From DASVBE01 sp963770375 (GTDB lineage: Bacteria > Actinomycetota > Actinomycetes > Streptosporangiales > Streptosporangiaceae), in assembly GCA_963770375.1 (NCBI GenBank), contig CAVYPM010000018.1:1-64000 (forward strand): a stretch of 64,000 nucleotides of DNA. Reading direction: 5' to 3'. Positions 52,262 to 61,079 of the stretch are shown in pieces. Under the pieces are notes generated by a model. That model ran no database searches. It was not told the DNA's origin and was given only the letters and a program-made list of their open reading frames with translations. Within the stretch, counting starts at the first letter, position 1. Every line of letters begins with the position of its first letter. The position numbers and the translations under genes are program-made.

Positions 52262-54013
52262 TCATCCGGGCCCCGCCGACCGCTCGGCAGCCGCGGCTTC
52301 CAGCAGCTCACGGGCGTGCGCCCGGCCGAACTCGGAGTTCTCGAGACCGGCCAGCATCCGGGATAGCTCGCGCACCCGGCCCTGGTCGTCCAGGCGGGTC
52401 ACGCCGCTGCTGGTGACCGAGCCGTCGCCGGACTTCTCCACCACCAGGTGGCTGTCCGCGAACGCGGCCACCTGGGGCAGGTGGGTGACCACGATGACCT
52501 GCGCGAGCCGGGCCAGCCGGGCCAGCCGGCGGCCGACCTCGACCGCCGCCTTGCCGCCCACGCCCGCGTCGACCTCGTCGAAGATGAAGGTCGGCACCGG
52601 GTCCGCGCCGGCGAACACCACCTCAATGGCCAGCATCACACGGGACAGCTCCCCACCGGACGCGCCTTTATTCAGCGGCAGCTCCGGCGCGCCCGGGTGG
52701 GCGGCCAGCCGGATCTCCACGTCCTCGGCGCCGTGCGGGCCTGGCTCGTCCAGCGGGCTCAGCACCACGGTCAGCCGGGCGTGCGGCATGGCCAGCGCGG
52801 ACAGCTCGCCGGTGACCTGCTCGGCGAACTTGCCCGCGGCCTGCTCCCGGCCCAGCGTGACCTGCCCGGCCAGGTCGGCCACGGTGGCGGCGAGCTCGGC
52901 CTCCTGCGCGGCCAGCGCGGCGATCGTGTCGTCGTCGGAGTCCAGCTCGGCGACCCGGGCGGCGGCCTGCTTGGCCCAGGCCAGCACCGCGGCCAGGCCC
53001 TCTTCCTGGCCCGGGCCGCCGGTCCCGCCGTAGACCCGGATCAGGCGGGTGAGCTCGGCCCGGCGCTCCTGGACCGCGGCCAGCCGGGCCGGGTCCGCGT
53101 CGGCCTCCACCGCCTGCGCGTAGGACGCCAGCTCGGCGGCCACGTCGGACAGCAGGTACGTGGCCTCGGACAGCCGGCCGGCCAGTGCGGCCAGCGCCGG
53201 ATCGTGCTCGGCCGACGCCTCCAGCGCCTGGCGGGCCGTGCCGAGCAGGGTGATCGCGTCGGCGCCGTCGTAGCCCGCGGTGGACGGGTCGGCCTGCAGC
53301 GACTCGTGCGCCGAGGTGGCCGCGGCGTGCAGCGCGTCGGCGTGCGACAGCCGCTCCTCCTCGGCCAGCAGGTCGGTGTCCTCGCCGCTGGCCGGCTCGA
53401 CCCGCTCGATCTCCTCCAGGCCGCGGCGCAGCTCGGTGGCTTCCCTGGCGCGCTCCTGGGCCCGCGAGGTGAGCTGGGCCAGCTCGGTCCTGATCTCCCG
53501 GTGCCGCTGGTAGGCCCGCTGGTAGTCGGTGAGCACGGCGGCGTGCGCGGCCCCGGCGAACCGGTCGAGCGCGTCGCGCTGCCGCCCGCCGCGCAGCAGC
53601 TGCTGCTGGTCGGCCTGGCCGTGCACGGCGATCAGGTCGTCGGCCAGGTAGGTCAGCAGGGACAACGGCACCGGGCGGCCGCCCGCGCTGGCCCGCGACC
53701 GGCCCTCGGATGACACCGAGCGGCTGATGATCAGCGCGGTGCCGTCGTCGTCCAGGTCGCCGCCTGCCTCGGTGACCTGCCGGGCCACGTGGCCGTCCGG
53801 GTCGATCCGCAGCCGGCCGTCCACGCTGGCCCGGCCCGCGCCGGGGCGGACCCGGCCGGGCTCACCGCGCCCGCCGAACAGCAGGCCCAGGCCGGACACG
53901 ACCATGGTCTTGCCCGCCCCGGTCTCGCCGGTGACGACGGTGAAGCCGGGCGACAGCTCGAGGGTCGCGTCACCGATTACCCCGAGCCCGGTGATACGGA
54001 CTTCCTCAAGCAT
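52262..54013 (-). CDS. recN: DNA repair protein RecN
   Basis: 583-residue SMC-like ATPase. N-terminal MLEEVRITGLGVIGDATLEL, Walker A VTGETGAGKTMVVSGLGLLF, long coiled-coil arms, C-terminal NKGASGGELSRVMLAIEVVF (signature), FIFDEVDAGVGGKAAVEVGR (Walker B) and VIVVTHLPQVAAFADSH. RecN holds broken DNA during double-strand break repair. ATG 54013; the start overlaps the nadK stop by eight bases. SOS control is common for recN, but the operon promoter is far upstream and no box was found. Confidence 0.95.
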   Translation of the reverse strand: MLEEVRITGLGVIGDATLELSPGFTVVTGETGAGKTMVVSGLGLLFGGRGEPGRVRPGAGRASVDGRLRIDPDGHVARQVTEAGGDLDDDGTALIISRSVSSEGRSRASAGGRPVPLSLLTYLADDLIAVHGQADQQQLLRGGRQRDALDRFAGAAHAAVLTDYQRAYQRHREIRTELAQLTSRAQERAREATELRRGLEEIERVEPASGEDTDLLAEEERLSHADALHAAATSAHESLQADPSTAGYDGADAITLLGTARQALEASAEHDPALAALAGRLSEATYLLSDVAAELASYAQAVEADADPARLAAVQERRAELTRLIRVYGGTGGPGQEEGLAAVLAWAKQAAARVAELDSDDDTIAALAAQEAELAATVADLAGQVTLGREQAAGKFAEQVTGELSALAMPHARLTVVLSPLDEPGPHGAEDVEIRLAAHPGAPELPLNKGASGGELSRVMLAIEVVFAGADPVPTFIFDEVDAGVGGKAAVEVGRRLARLARLAQVIVVTHLPQVAAFADSHLVVEKSGDGSVTSSGVTRLDDQGRVRELSRMLAGLENSEFGRAHARELLEAAAAERSAGPG

Positions 54014-55106
54014 TGCCGCTGCGACCTTCCTCTCGCTGGCCGGGTGCCAGGCGGGTCCGGGCCTGACCCCGCCAGCCCTGCACCGGCAGCCCGAACTTGG
54101 CCACCAGCCGGTCGGTGAACAGGCCGCCGGCCTGATCCGGCCTGGCTGGCACTGCGCCGTCCGGCTCCTGGCTAACCCGGCGGAGCCGGGCGAGCAGCAC
54201 CGGCCTGGCCCCGCGCCGGACCTCGACCCGGGCCCCGGCCGGCAGATCGACCCTACGCCGACCATCGCACCACAGAACCGCTCCGGACGCGTCAGTTTGG
54301 CCGTCCGCGCCGGGCGTGGCGCCGCCGGTCAGGCCCGCTGGGTAGGGGCGGCCGGGCGGTCCGCCGATGACCTCAGCGGCCAGCTCGGATTCCGGCGACA
54401 CGACCATCGGCCGGGCGAACAGCGCGTGCGCGCTGATCGGCACCACGAGCAGGGCCTCGACCTCCGGCCACACCACCGGGCCGCCCGCGGAGAACGCGTA
54501 CGCGGTGGACCCGGTCGGCGTGGCGAACACGACCCCGTCGCAGCCCCACCGGGACAGCGGGCGGCCGTCCACCTCGACCACCACGTCGACCATCCGCTCC
54601 CGGGCGCTCTTCTCCACGGTGGCCTCGTTCAGCGCCCACGTGGTGGCGGTCACGCTGCCGTTGGCCCGGACCGTGACGTCGATCGTCATCCGCTGCTCGA
54701 CCAGGCAGCGGCCGGCCGCGACCTGGTCGACCACCTCGGCCAGGTCCTCGGGGTCGGCCTCGGCCAGGAAGCCGACGTGGCCCAGGTTGACGCCGAGCAG
54801 GGGCAGCCCGGCCGGCCGGGCCAGCTCGGCCGCGCGCAGCAGCGTGCCGTCCCCGCCGATGACCACGACCAGCTCGGCGCCGTCCACCGCGGCCGCGGGC
54901 GTGGCCGCGATCTGGGCGGCCGGGCGGGCGATCTCGGCCGCCTCGCCGGCCAGCACCCGGACCGCGAGGCCCGCGGCGGCCAGCTGGTCAACCACGAACC
55001 GGGCGCTGCGCACGGCTGCGTCCCGCCCGGTGTGCGCGACCACCAGCACGGTCCGCGTGCCGGCAGCGCGGGCGGCGGCGCGGGCGGCGGCCGGCTGCTG
55101 GGTCAT
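54006..55106 (-). CDS. nadK: NAD kinase
   Basis: 366 residues; phosphorylates NAD to NADP. Motifs: VVVIGGDGTLLRAAELARPA (GGDGT), GVNLGHVGFLAEADPEDL, ALNEATVEKSARERMVDV (NE) and FATPTGSTAYAFSAGGPVVW. The last about 100 residues extend beyond the usual family length and are Gly/Pro/Arg-rich. Start ATG 55106 overlaps the tlyA stop (ATGA). Cytoplasmic; part of the tlyA-nadK-recN block. Confidence 0.94.
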   Translation of the reverse strand: MTQQPAAARAAARAAGTRTVLVVAHTGRDAAVRSARFVVDQLAAAGLAVRVLAGEAAEIARPAAQIAATPAAAVDGAELVVVIGGDGTLLRAAELARPAGLPLLGVNLGHVGFLAEADPEDLAEVVDQVAAGRCLVEQRMTIDVTVRANGSVTATTWALNEATVEKSARERMVDVVVEVDGRPLSRWGCDGVVFATPTGSTAYAFSAGGPVVWPEVEALLVVPISAHALFARPMVVSPESELAAEVIGGPPGRPYPAGLTGGATPGADGQTDASGAVLWCDGRRRVDLPAGARVEVRRGARPVLLARLRRVSQEPDGAVPARPDQAGGLFTDRLVAKFGLPVQGWRGQARTRLAPGQREEGRSGNA

Positions 55107-55903
55107 TGCGGGCCGTCCTCGATGGCCCGGGCCAGCTCCCCGCCGGCCAGCGGCGGGGCCCCGGCCCGCAGCCACAGGAAATACTCGACGTTCCCGGCCG
55201 GGCCGGGCAGCGGCGACGCGGTCACCCCGGCGGTGCCCAGCCCAAGGCCCGCCGCGGCGGCGGCCACCGAGCGGACCGCGGCGGCGCGCTGGGCCGGGTC
55301 GCGCACGACGCCGCCCGCGCCCACGTTGCCCTTGCCCGCCTCGAACTGGGGCTTGACCAGGAGCACGAAGCTGGCGCCCGGCGCGGCGCAGGCCACCAGC
55401 GCAGGCAGCACCAGGGTCAGGGAGATAAAGGAAAGGTCCGCGGTGACCAGTTCCGGCGGCGGGGCCACCTGCTCCGGGGTCAGCTCACGCACGTTGACCC
55501 GGTCCAGCACGGTGACCCGCGGGTCGGTCCGGAGCGGCCAGGCCAGCTGCCCGTAACCCACGTCCACGGCAACCACGTGCGCCGCCCCGGCTCGCAGCAG
55601 CACATCAGTGAACCCGCCGGCCGACGCCCCAGCATCCAGGCACCGCCGCCCGGCCACCGCGAGACCGGCGAATGCGGCGAGGGCGCCGGCCAGCTTGCGG
55701 CCGCCGCGGGAGGCGTAGTCCGGCTCGCCGGCCGGGTCGCGCACGGCGATGGCCGCGTCCCGGCCGACCTGCGTGGCGGGCTTGGCCGCGGGCTGCCCCG
55801 CGACCAGGACCCGGCCGTCGGCGATCAGGCCGGCCGCCTGCTCCCGGGACCGGGCCAGCCCCCGGCGGACAAGCTCGGTGTCCAGCCGCGCCCTGCTGCC
55901 CAT
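55103..55903 (-). CDS. tlyA: TlyA rRNA 2'-O-methyltransferase
   Basis: 266 residues. N-terminal S4-like RNA-binding domain (RLDTELVRRGLARSREQAAG) and a FtsJ-like SAM methyltransferase domain: CLDAGASAGGFTDVLLRAGA, VVAVDVGYGQLAWPL, VTADLSFISLTLVLPAL and LVKPQFEAGKGNVGAGGVVR. It 2'-O-methylates cytidines in 16S and 23S rRNA, which in mycobacteria confers sensitivity to capreomycin. ATG 55903. It opens the DNA-repair block after a small conserved gene. Confidence 0.94.
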   Translation of the reverse strand: MGSRARLDTELVRRGLARSREQAAGLIADGRVLVAGQPAAKPATQVGRDAAIAVRDPAGEPDYASRGGRKLAGALAAFAGLAVAGRRCLDAGASAGGFTDVLLRAGAAHVVAVDVGYGQLAWPLRTDPRVTVLDRVNVRELTPEQVAPPPELVTADLSFISLTLVLPALVACAAPGASFVLLVKPQFEAGKGNVGAGGVVRDPAQRAAAVRSVAAAAAGLGLGTAGVTASPLPGPAGNVEYFLWLRAGAPPLAGGELARAIEDGPQ

Positions 55904-55917
55904 GGTTGCGCGCCCGC

Positions 55918-56244
55918 TCAGCGGCCCGGCCGCCCGGCTGAGCCTGCGCTGCCGCCCGTGCCGCCGCCCGTGCCGCCGTCAGTGCTGCCGCCCGGGCCGC
56001 CGTCCAGCTCGCCGAGCACTTCCCGCAGCCCGCGGTGCACCTGCTCGAACACCGCCGCGTGCTCGCCCACCGGCAGCAGCGCCAGCCGGCCCATGCTGGC
56101 CAGCGCCGCGTCCACCCGCGGCTCGCCGGTCGCCGCGATCTCCGGATCGGCGGTGGCCGGGCGCTCCGCGGCCACCTGGGGCTCGGCGGTGGCAGGATGC
56201 TCCTGGGCCGCCTGCTCGTCCTCCATCGGCCTGCCGACCTCCAT
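55918..56244 (-). CDS. Small conserved protein upstream of tlyA
   Basis: About 108 residues. The conserved core RVDAALASMGRLALLPVGEH then AAVFEQVHRGLREVLGEL matches the short hypothetical protein that usually precedes tlyA in actinobacteria. N-terminus acidic, Ala/Pro-rich (an internal duplication with ATAEPQVAAERPATADPEI); C-terminus Gly/Ser/Thr-rich. ATG 56244 (MEVGRP) or ATG 56226 (MEDEQA). Function unknown. It ends 14 bases before tlyA and is likely the first gene of the operon. Confidence 0.7.
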   Translation of the reverse strand: MEVGRPMEDEQAAQEHPATAEPQVAAERPATADPEIAATGEPRVDAALASMGRLALLPVGEHAAVFEQVHRGLREVLGELDGGPGGSTDGGTGGGTGGSAGSAGRPGR

Positions 56245-56371
56245 CGGGATCCCTGCTTCGGGCAGGACGGCACACGCCGCCCCTCCCGGAAACGCTACCG
56301 TCCGGAAGCGACACCACGGCGCACCCGGCCGGGCCCGGCGGCGGACAATTGCTCAGGAAAGTGAGGTCACG

Positions 56372-56719
56372 TTGGCGACGGCAGAAGAGTGCCGCGCGGC
56401 CCTGGAGGCGCTGACCGCGCGGATCGCGGACATGTCGCCGGAAGACCGCGCGGCCCGGCTCGCGGACCGCACGCTGAGCTGCCGGGTCACCGACCTGGGG
56501 ATCACGTTCCGGACCCGGCTCGGCCCGGACGGCGCCGAGCCGGTGCGCGAGCAGACCGCGGGCGACCCGCCGGCGCAGATCCGGTTCAGTGCGGCCAGCG
56601 CCGACGTCGTGGCCCTGTCCGGCGACCCGGGCGGGCTGGCCAGGGCGTGGCTCAGCGGCCGGGTCAAGGTCGACGGCAACCTGCTCGACCTGCTCCGCCT
56701 CCGGAAGCTGATCTTCTGA
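56372..56719 (+). CDS. SCP2 sterol-binding-fold protein
   Basis: About 115 residues. CRVTDLGITFRTRLGPDG, AQIRFSAASADVVALSGDPG and LARAWLSGRVKVDGNLLDLL fit an SCP2-like lipid-binding domain, complete to the C-terminal LRLRKLIF. The start is uncertain: TTG 56372 gives LATAEECRAALEALTARIAD after a GTGAGG ribosome-like stretch. Divergent from the tlyA operon; AlkB follows 21 bases later on the same strand. Ligand unknown. Confidence 0.8.
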   Translation: MATAEECRAALEALTARIADMSPEDRAARLADRTLSCRVTDLGITFRTRLGPDGAEPVREQTAGDPPAQIRFSAASADVVALSGDPGGLARAWLSGRVKVDGNLLDLLRLRKLIF

Positions 56720-56740
56720 CCGCCGGCCGCGGGTAACAGC

Positions 56741-57406
56741 ATGGACGAGCTCATCCCCCGGCCCCGGGCCGAGATCGCGCCCGGCGCGGTGCACGTGCCG
56801 GGCTGGCTCAGCCTCACCGAGCAGGCTGACCTGGTCAGGGCCTGCCGCGAGTGGTCCCGCCCGCCGGCCGGGATCCGGCACACCAGGCTGCCCCGCCGCG
56901 GGGTGATGTCGGTGCAGACCGTCTGCCTGGGCTGGCACTGGATCCCCTACCGGTACAGCAAGTTCGCCGAGGACAACGACGGGGCGCCGGTGAAGCCGTT
57001 CCCCGGGTGGCTGGCCGGCCTGGGACGGCGCGCCGTAGCCGCCGCCCTCGGCGACGACCGGACGGCGGCCGCCTACCAGCCCGACGTCGCGCTGATCAAC
57101 TTCTACGACGACGAGGCCCGCATGGGCATGCACGCCGACCGGGAGGAACGCAGCCCGGCCCCGGTGGTGTCGCTGAGCCTCGGGGCAAGCTGCGTTTTCC
57201 GGTTCGGCAACACGGAGAACCGCGGCCGCCCGTACACCGACGTGCCGCTGGAGTCGGGCGACCTGTTCGTGTTCGGTGGCCCGGCCCGGCTGGCCTACCA
57301 CGGGGTCCCGCGCACGCTGCCGGGCACCGGCCCGGACGGCATCGGCCTGCCGTCCGGGCGGCTCAACATCACCCTCCGCGAGTCCGGCCTGACGGCGGCC
57401 GGCTAG
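56741..57406 (+). CDS. alkB: AlkB-type Fe(II)/2-oxoglutarate dioxygenase
   Basis: 221 residues. DNA/RNA dealkylation enzyme: PDVALINFYDDEARMGMHAD (Fe ligands His and Asp in HAD), VVSLSLGASCVFRFGNTENR, GDLFVFGGPARLAYHGVPR (third ligand His) and RLNITLRESG with the 2-oxoglutarate-binding arginines. It removes alkyl groups such as 1-methyladenine oxidatively. ATG 56741. It may be cotranscribed with the SCP2 gene. No Ada or LexA site was recognised. Confidence 0.92.
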   Translation: MDELIPRPRAEIAPGAVHVPGWLSLTEQADLVRACREWSRPPAGIRHTRLPRRGVMSVQTVCLGWHWIPYRYSKFAEDNDGAPVKPFPGWLAGLGRRAVAAALGDDRTAAAYQPDVALINFYDDEARMGMHADREERSPAPVVSLSLGASCVFRFGNTENRGRPYTDVPLESGDLFVFGGPARLAYHGVPRTLPGTGPDGIGLPSGRLNITLRESGLTAAG

Positions 57407-57418
57407 TGCCATCGCCAG

Positions 57419-57437
57419 GACCGCCGCCGAGGCGGTC
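57419..57437. terminator. Hairpin between alkB and the DUF417 gene
   Basis: A perfect 7-bp stem, GACCGCC (57419-57425) with GGCGGTC (57431-57437), five-base loop, between two convergent genes. Confidence 0.6.
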
Positions 57438-57448
57438 TCGGCCGCGGG

Positions 57449-57931
57449 CTAAGGGCGGTCACCACCGGTACGGGCGTCCCGCAGCGACTCGGCCGCCGTC
57501 AGGAGGGCGGCGCCGAGGAGCACGGTGTCCTTGAGCAGGGCCTCGCCCAGCACGGACAGCTGCGGGATGCCCCCCGGCCCCTCCCGCCACGCTTCCGGCG
57601 TGGTGACCAGGAAGCTGAGCGTGCTGAGCATCATCCCGGCGGCTCCGAAGCTGCCCACCGCCGAGGCCCGGGGCGCCAGCGGCCTGGCCGCGATCAGGGC
57701 GCCCAGGGTCAGCTGCGCGACCCCGGTGAGCCGCGCAAGCTTCCTGGCGCCCAGCTTCTTACGGAGCCGCGAGGTCAGCGGGCTCGCGGTGACCAGGATC
57801 TCGGCGTTCTCAACCTCGTAGTCGGTGAACTTCAGCGCCCCGATCCACACCAGGGTCGTCACCAGCCCGTAGCGCGTGACCGCGGATCCTGCGGTGGCCA
57901 GGCCGCCGGCTGGTGCCTGCCGCGTTCCCAT
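57449..57931 (-). CDS. DUF417 / YkgB-like membrane protein
   Basis: 160 residues from ATG 57931 (MGTRQAPAGG). Four predicted membrane segments, with TRYGLVTTLVWIGALKFTDY, EVENAEILVTASPLTSRLRK, RLTGVAQLTLGALIAARPLA and EALLKDTVLLGAALLTAAES as typical DUF417 blocks. The Escherichia homologue belongs to a reactive-chlorine stress locus; here function is unknown. The neighbouring small gene lies 19 bases upstream on the same strand. Confidence 0.82.
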   Translation of the reverse strand: MGTRQAPAGGLATAGSAVTRYGLVTTLVWIGALKFTDYEVENAEILVTASPLTSRLRKKLGARKLARLTGVAQLTLGALIAARPLAPRASAVGSFGAAGMMLSTLSFLVTTPEAWREGPGGIPQLSVLGEALLKDTVLLGAALLTAAESLRDARTGGDRP

Positions 57932-57950
57932 GTGGCTGCTCCCGGTCGGC

Positions 57951-58283
57951 CTAGGCGGGCTCCCACCGTTCGCCCAGGGCCTTGGCGAGCTCCGCCATGA
58001 ACGGCGGTGAACAGGAGCCCATCTCCTTGACTTCGGAGAAGTTGTCGAAGAACCACAGCGGGCCGGCATCCGTCGTCTCGCCCGGGGACAGCGGCTGGCC
58101 GAACACGGCGATGGCCCCGGCGTCGCTGATCCAGGCCGTCTCACCGCTGTCGTCGGCCACCTGCCAGCCGTCGTGAATCAGCCGGCCCTCGCTGCCGTAG
58201 ATGCGGATCTCCCGGGCCTTGCCGCCTTCGCCGCTGACCACGATGCGCTCGTACGCGTGGTGACCCTTGTTGTGATCGCCCAT
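57951..58283 (-). CDS. Hypothetical soluble protein
   Basis: 110 residues from ATG 58283 (MGDHNKGHHAYERIVVSGEG); ATG 58379 would give a longer, less convincing N-terminus. Not assigned. A beta-rich small domain: GKAREIRIYGSEGRLIHDGW, ETAWISDAGAIAVFGQPLSP, ending SPPFMAELAKALGERWEPA. No membrane segment. Probably cotranscribed with the DUF417 gene. Confidence 0.6.
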   Translation of the reverse strand: MGDHNKGHHAYERIVVSGEGGKAREIRIYGSEGRLIHDGWQVADDSGETAWISDAGAIAVFGQPLSPGETTDAGPLWFFDNFSEVKEMGSCSPPFMAELAKALGERWEPA

Positions 58284-58506
58284 TCCGGGAACCTTCTTCC
58301 TCGCCGCTACCCCATGCATCCTGCCCGGCTCAGGCCGGCCGCGAACCATCCGTAATCCATAAGAAAGACCCGCCTTCAAGCCGATCCGCTCATCGTCGTG
58401 CCTCCCCCGGGCGCCGTCCCGGGCACCGTCCCGGATGTGCCGGTTCCCGCCCGCCCGGGCGCGTCGTCCCCGGGGCGCCGCGGGCCGGGCCGGTAAGCTG
58501 CCGGGC

Positions 58507-58590
58507 GGGCCGTGACTGGCGCGCTGGGATGGGTCACCCTTGTGGGAGCGGCCCCGTCACCAGTACGGATGCCGGGCGCCTGGGCTTTCC
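58507..58590 (+). promoter_or_regulatory. ZTP (pfl) riboswitch upstream of glyA
   Basis: The conserved 5' domain GGGCCGTGACTGGCG begins at 58507 and closes by pairing GGGCCG (58507-58512) with CGGCCC (58549-58554), preceded by GGGAGCG. The 3' domain ends with GCGCCTGGGC (58576-58585). These are the invariant blocks of the pfl motif, which senses ZTP/ZMP, the signal of 10-formyl-tetrahydrofolate shortage. It lies 25 bases before the glyA start, so control of folate one-carbon supply by ribosome-site access is inferred. Confidence 0.85.
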
Positions 58591-58614
58591 GTGGCCAGCA
58601 CCGGGAGGATTTGC

Positions 58615-60054
58615 ATGACGTCGCCAAGCACCGAGACCGTTGCCTTTCGCAGCGCGCTGGAGGTGATCCGCGCCGTCGAGCCGAGGATCGCCGACGCGAT
58701 CGGCGCCGAGCTCGCGGCCCAGCGCGGCTCGCTGAAGCTGATCGCCAGCGAGAACTACGCCTCCCCGGCGGTGCTGCTGGCCATGGGCAACTGGCTCAGC
58801 GACAAGTACGCCGAGGGCACCATCGGCCGCCGGTTCTACGCGGGCTGCGCCCAGGTCGACGTGGTCGAGTCGGTCGCCGCCGAGCATGCCCGTGAGCTGT
58901 TCGGCGCGCCGCACGCGTACGTCCAGCCGCACTCCGGCATCGACGCGAACCTGGTGGCCTACTGGGCCGTGCTGGCCGACCGGGTCGAGGGGCCGGCGCT
59001 GCAGAAGCTCGGCGCGCGGCAGGTCAACGAACTGTCCGACGCGGACTGGGCCCAGCTCCGCAGCGACCTGGGCAACCAGCGGATGCTCGGCATGTCGCTG
59101 GACGCGGGTGGCCACCTGACCCACGGCTTCCGGCCGAACATTTCCGGGAAGATGTTCGACCAGCGGTCCTACGGCACCGACCCGGCCACCGGCCTGCTCG
59201 ACTACGCCGAACTGCGGCGGACCGCGCTGGACTTCCGCCCGCTGATCCTGGTGGCCGGCTACTCCGCCTACCCCCGCAAGATCAACTTCGCCACGATGCG
59301 GGAGATCGCCGACGAGTGCGGCGCGATACTCATGGTGGACATGGCGCACTTCGCCGGGCTGGTCGCGGGCAAGGTGTTCACCGGCGATTTCGACCCGGTG
59401 CCGCACGCCCAGATCGTCACCACGACCACGCACAAGTCGCTGCGCGGCCCGCGCGGCGGGCTGGTCCTGTGCCAGCCGGAACTGTCCGACGCGGTCGACC
59501 GGGGCTGCCCGCTGGTACTCGGCGGCCCGCTCGGGCACATCATCGCGGCCAAGGCGGTCGCGCTGGCCGAGGCCCGCCAGCCCTCGTTCCAGGACTACGC
59601 CCAGCGGATCGCGGACAACGCCCAGGCGCTGGCCGAGGGACTGGTCAAGCGCGGGGCCACCCTGGTCACCGGCGGCACGGACAACCACCTGGCGCTGGTC
59701 GACGTGAGCGGGTACGGGCTGACGGGCCGGCAGGCCGAGCCGGCGCTGCTGGACTCCGGGATCGTGACCAACCGGAACTCGGTCCCGCGCGACCCGAACG
59801 GCGCGTGGTACACGTCCGGCATCCGGATCGGCACGCCGGCGCTGACGACCCGCGGCCTGGGCACGGCCGAGATGGACGTGATCGCCGGGCTGATGCACGA
59901 GGTACTCAGCAACACGCGGCCGGGCAGGACGTCCAGCGGCGGCCCGTCCAAGGTGGCCTACGAACTGGACCCGGCGCTGGCGTCGCGGGTCAGCGGCCAG
60001 GCCGCCGATCTGCTGGCCAGTTTCCCGCTCTACCCGGCCGTGGACCTGGGCTGA
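58615..60054 (+). CDS. glyA: Serine hydroxymethyltransferase
   Basis: 479 residues, PLP enzyme converting serine and tetrahydrofolate to glycine and 5,10-methylene-THF. LKLIASENYASPAVLLAMGN, YVQPHSGIDANLVAYWAVL, VDMAHFAGLVAGKVFTGDF, and the PLP lysine in TTTTHKSLRGPRGG. Compared with the standard about 420 residues it carries an insert of about 50 residues around GNQRMLGMSLDAGGHLTHGF, known in a long actinobacterial form. ATG 58615 follows GGGAGGA. A ZTP riboswitch sits directly upstream. Confidence 0.94.
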   Translation: MTSPSTETVAFRSALEVIRAVEPRIADAIGAELAAQRGSLKLIASENYASPAVLLAMGNWLSDKYAEGTIGRRFYAGCAQVDVVESVAAEHARELFGAPHAYVQPHSGIDANLVAYWAVLADRVEGPALQKLGARQVNELSDADWAQLRSDLGNQRMLGMSLDAGGHLTHGFRPNISGKMFDQRSYGTDPATGLLDYAELRRTALDFRPLILVAGYSAYPRKINFATMREIADECGAILMVDMAHFAGLVAGKVFTGDFDPVPHAQIVTTTTHKSLRGPRGGLVLCQPELSDAVDRGCPLVLGGPLGHIIAAKAVALAEARQPSFQDYAQRIADNAQALAEGLVKRGATLVTGGTDNHLALVDVSGYGLTGRQAEPALLDSGIVTNRNSVPRDPNGAWYTSGIRIGTPALTTRGLGTAEMDVIAGLMHEVLSNTRPGRTSSGGPSKVAYELDPALASRVSGQAADLLASFPLYPAVDLG

Positions 60055-60061
60055 TGCGCTC

Positions 60062-60094
60062 CCCGGCCGGCCGCTGGCGCGCGGGCCGGCCGGG
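60062..60094 (+). terminator. Terminator hairpin after glyA
   Basis: A perfect 11-bp stem CCCGGCCGGCC (60062-60072) with its complement 60084-60094, 11-base loop, followed by TTG. It lies eight bases after the glyA stop. Confidence 0.7.
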
Positions 60095-60224
60095 TTGCCA
60101 TGCATGATCCGCGAAGCGTGGGAAGATAACAGGAAAGTAACGAATCCGGCTATAAACGCATACGCCCCGATAAGCCCCCGCCCAAGCGGCGATCCAGCCC
60201 CCCGCTCGTGAGGAGCCGCAGCAG

Positions 60225-60407
60225 ATGACAGCACCGGCAGGCGCACACTTCCCTGACCCGCGCACCCCCGCCAGCGAGCCGCCCCGGCCGCTGCCGCGCC
60301 GCGAAACGGGAATGGACTGGGCGCAGCAACCGCCCCCGTCCGCCCCGCCGTCCGCGCCTGCCCCGAGCACGCTCCGCTGGGTACTCGACCGGCTCCGCAG
60401 TCTCTAG
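60225..60407 (+). CDS. Possible 60-residue protein
   Basis: ATG 60225 follows GAGGAGCC. The product is Pro-rich (MTAPAGAHFPDPRTPASEPP) with a C-terminal amphipathic end (LRWVLDRLRSL). The preceding 100 bases are notably A/T-rich for this genome, like a promoter. No family is recognised, so it could be a chance frame. Confidence 0.4.
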   Translation: MTAPAGAHFPDPRTPASEPPRPLPRRETGMDWAQQPPPSAPPSAPAPSTLRWVLDRLRSL

Positions 60408-60486
60408 CTTCAGGAATACGGTGCTTGCGCGGCGGGCCGCCCACGGCCGACGGCTTTCGCGCCGAACGGGCGGGTAGGTTCCGGAT

Positions 60487-61011
60487 ATGAAGGTCATAAA
60501 TCTGGGTCAGGCGGACGGGCTGCCGCCGGTGGACTGGGCCACCGCCGCCGGGATGCTTGATGCCGGGCTGGCGCCGCGGCCGGACGCGGCGAACGCCCGG
60601 ACGACCTGGCTATCCACCGTCAACGAGGACGGCAGCCCGCATGTGACCGCGGTCGGTGCCCTCTGGCTGGACGGCACGTTCTGGTTTCAGACGGGCGCGG
60701 GGACGCGCAAGGCCCGCAACGTCGCGCGCGATCCGCGGTGCTCGGTCGCGATCTCGGTCCGCGACGCGGACGTCGTGATCGAAGGTGACGCGGTGCGGGT
60801 GACCGAGCCGGGCGCGGTGGCGCGCATCGCGAAGGCCTGGGCGGACAACGGCTGGCCCGCCGAGCCCGACCCGGGCGGGTCGGGCATCACGGCCCCGTTC
60901 AACGCGCCGTCGCAGGGACCGCCGCCGTGGAACGTGTACCGCATCGAGCCACGCTCGGCGACCGTGGCCCTGGCGGCAGAGCCGGGCGGCCTGACCCGCT
61001 TCCGCTTCTGA
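60487..61011 (+). CDS. PPOX-fold flavin/F420-binding protein
   Basis: 174 residues. Split-barrel fold: TTWLSTVNEDGSPHVTAVGA, LWLDGTFWFQTGAGTRKARN, VARDPRCSVAISVRDADVVI and the closing WNVYRIEPRSATV. Proteins of this class bind FMN or F420 and reduce small molecules; some are pyridoxamine oxidase relatives. Which cofactor applies cannot be decided. ATG 60487. An 18-base A/T-rich island follows the stop. Confidence 0.8.
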   Translation: MKVINLGQADGLPPVDWATAAGMLDAGLAPRPDAANARTTWLSTVNEDGSPHVTAVGALWLDGTFWFQTGAGTRKARNVARDPRCSVAISVRDADVVIEGDAVRVTEPGAVARIAKAWADNGWPAEPDPGGSGITAPFNAPSQGPPPWNVYRIEPRSATVALAAEPGGLTRFRF

Positions 61012-61079
61012 CGGAATAATAAATTTATCGGCGGCCGGCGCGGCGGTATTGCGTCGGCGGGGGCTGCCACACTGGGCGG

